Assembly: GCA_030683195.1 (NCBI GenBank)
Contig: JAUXQA010000234.1
Coordinates: 1-7,032 of the forward strand
From: Rhodoferax sp.
GTDB taxonomy: Bacteria; Pseudomonadota; Gammaproteobacteria; Burkholderiales; Burkholderiaceae_C
Direction: 5' to 3'
Length of the DNA stretch: 7,032 nt
The notes below the pieces were generated by a model that was not told the origin of the DNA, did no database searches, and saw only the letters and a list, made by a program, of their open reading frames with translations. The position numbers and the translations under genes are program-made. How positions within the stretch are numbered: position 1 is the first letter of the stretch; every line of letters starts with the position of its first letter. Positions 5,621 to 7,032 of this stretch are shown piece after piece.

Positions 5621-7032
5621 CACCCTGTATTGCGCAGCCCCGCCGCAATGCCGTTGATCGAAATATGAATCCCGCGCTGAATGCGTTCATCCGCTTGTCC
5701 CGCGCGGTACCGGCGCACCAGCTCCACTTGCAGGTGATGCAGGGGATCGATGTAGGGGAAGCGGTGGCGAATGGAGCGTTGCAGCGCCGCATTGTTGGCC
5801 AGGCGTTGCTTGTCTCCGGTGATCATGCCCAGTGCGGCCGCCGTGCGGTGCCACTCGGCCTCAATGGCTGTGAAGATCTTCTTGCGCAGGCGGGCGTTGC
5901 CTACCAGTTCGGCATAGCGGGAGGCCAGGGCCAGGTCGCTTTTGGCCATGACCATGTCCATGTTGGAGAGCAGGGTCTGAAAAAAGGGCCACTGCTTGTC
6001 CATTTGCTGCAAGAGCGCGAGCCGATCTTTCTTGGTGCTGCCCTTGGCACCTGCACCTTCGCCAGCCAGAAACTGATCTACCGCCGAGCCAAAGCCATAC
6101 CAGCCCGGCAAGGTCAGGCGGCACTGCCCCCAGCTGAAACCCCATGGAATCGCCCGCAGGTCTTCAATTTGCTGTGTTGCCTTGCGCGAGGCCGGGCGGG
6201 AGCCAATGTTGAGCTCCGCTATCTCCCGGATGGGGGTCGAGTCAAAGAAAAATTCAGTGAACCCCGGGGTCTCGTAGACCAGTTTGCGGTAGGCGGCCAT
6301 GCTGTTGTGCGACAACTCGGCGGCAGCGGCCAGAAAGGGTGGAGTGGCCGACTTGGTGGGTTGCAGCAGCGTGGCCTCCAGGGTGGCGGCTACCAGAGTT
6401 TCCAGATTGCGCCGGCCAATCTCGGGGTTGGCGTATTTGGAGCCAATGACTTCACCCTGCTCAGTCAAGCGGATTTGCCCGCGCACCGTGCCGGGCGGTT
6501 GCGCCAGAATCGCCTGGTAGCTGGGGCCGCCGCCGCGCCCAACCGTGCCGCCCCGGCCATGGAACATGCGAAGCCGTATAGGAGTGGCGGCGATGCTGAT
6601 GGTGTCTCCTGGCGTTTGGTCGGCCGGTACGCCCAAGCCTTCAGTGGCCAATTCGTCAAACAGCTCCACTAGCGCAATCTCTGCGCGGTACAGTTCCCAG
6701 TTGCTGGTGAAGATACCGCCGTCCTTGTTGCTGTCCGAGTAGCCCAGCATGATGTCTTGCTCGGCACCACTGCGGCGCACCAGTTGGGCCACGCCCGGCA
6801 GCGCATAAAACTCACGCATGATGGGCGCGGCGTTGCGCAGGTCTTCACTGGTCTCAAACAGCGGCACCACGATCAAATCGCACAGCGACTGGGGGTCGCT
6901 CAGGAGGCCGCGCATCAGCCCCACTTCTTTTTGCAGCAACAGCACTTCAAGCAAGTCGCTCACGGTTTCGGTGTGGCTGATGATGTAGTGGCGAATGGCC
7001 TCAAAGCCAAAGCGCTGGCGCATGACTTTGGC
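5620..7032 (-). CDS. ppc: Phosphoenolpyruvate carboxylase, C-terminal half (partial, N-terminus beyond window)
   Basis: The visible 470 residues are the C-terminal half of a protein usually 880-950 aa long. It adds bicarbonate to PEP to give oxaloacetate, refilling the TCA cycle. Signatures, in fragment numbering, are LGYSDSNKDGG (96-106), the glycine-rich catalytic loop FHGRGGTVGRGG (157-168), the LRAIPWGFSWGQ block, and the invariant C-terminus GIAAGLRNTG. Residues matching the aspartate-inhibitor site of the E. coli enzyme appear present: Arg in GRGG, Lys in MVMAKSDL, Arg in RHRFPYIDPL, and the Asn of RNTG. Allosteric inhibition by aspartate is therefore likely. Compared with E. coli, about 20 extra residues (roughly 128-150) precede the catalytic loop. 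The frame is open to the window edge; the Met at 7023 is internal. The stop TGA (5622-5620) overlaps the next gene's ATG. Confidence 0.97.
   Translation of the reverse strand, partial: AKVMRQRFGFEAIRHYIISHTETVSDLLEVLLLQKEVGLMRGLLSDPQSLCDLIVVPLFETSEDLRNAAPIMREFYALPGVAQLVRRSGAEQDIMLGYSDSNKDGGIFTSNWELYRAEIALVELFDELATEGLGVPADQTPGDTISIAATPIRLRMFHGRGGTVGRGGGPSYQAILAQPPGTVRGQIRLTEQGEVIGSKYANPEIGRRNLETLVAATLEATLLQPTKSATPPFLAAAAELSHNSMAAYRKLVYETPGFTEFFFDSTPIREIAELNIGSRPASRKATQQIEDLRAIPWGFSWGQCRLTLPGWYGFGSAVDQFLAGEGAGAKGSTKKDRLALLQQMDKQWPFFQTLLSNMDMVMAKSDLALASRYAELVGNARLRKKIFTAIEAEWHRTAAALGMITGDKQRLANNAALQRSIRHRFPYIDPLHHLQVELVRRYRAGQADERIQRGIHISINGIAAGLRNTG

Noticed and set aside
5587..6672. Plus-strand open frame of 361 aa, opposite ppc
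   Set aside because: Long, but antisense to strongly conserved ppc; its sequence mirrors ppc codon usage and shows no domain.

Overview
The window suggests a betaproteobacterium of the Burkholderiales, most likely Comamonadaceae (Rhodoferax/Polaromonas-like). This is inferred from GC-rich codon use, protein style and gene content; no marker gene here proves it. Every supportable gene lies on the minus strand, so the genes read from high to low coordinates. There are no RNA genes, CRISPR arrays or insertion sequences that I can see.

Right part (about 7032 to 5042): the C-terminal half of phosphoenolpyruvate carboxylase (ppc; the N-terminus lies beyond the window) overlaps the start of a small isochorismatase/cysteine-hydrolase-fold gene. 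In that product the usual nucleophilic cysteine is serine. A 237-bp gap (4805-5041) follows. It carries several inverted repeats, including a possible weak terminator.

Left part (4804 to 1): four genes that fit one exopolysaccharide locus. They are a soluble GGDEF diguanylate cyclase with an intact I-site, a non-hydrolysing UDP-GlcNAc 2-epimerase (wecB type, making UDP-ManNAc), a BcsB-like periplasmic protein with a signal peptide and a C-terminal membrane anchor, and the first part of an NfrB-like family 2 glycosyltransferase cut by the window edge. In E. coli, NfrA/NfrB export a surface glycan (the phage N4 receptor glycan) that depends on c-di-GMP and WecB. Here the precursor enzyme, a c-di-GMP source and a cellulose-type BcsB partner sit next to the NfrB-like synthase. 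The locus therefore looks like a self-contained hybrid of the Nfr and Bcs designs.

The glycosyltransferase frame has an in-frame TAG at codon 42, at a place where the family has tryptophan, and recognisable sequence continues after it. It is either a nonsense mutation that would disable the locus, a sequencing error, or a case of restart or suppression. This stop and the unusual cluster composition are the two points most worth following up.
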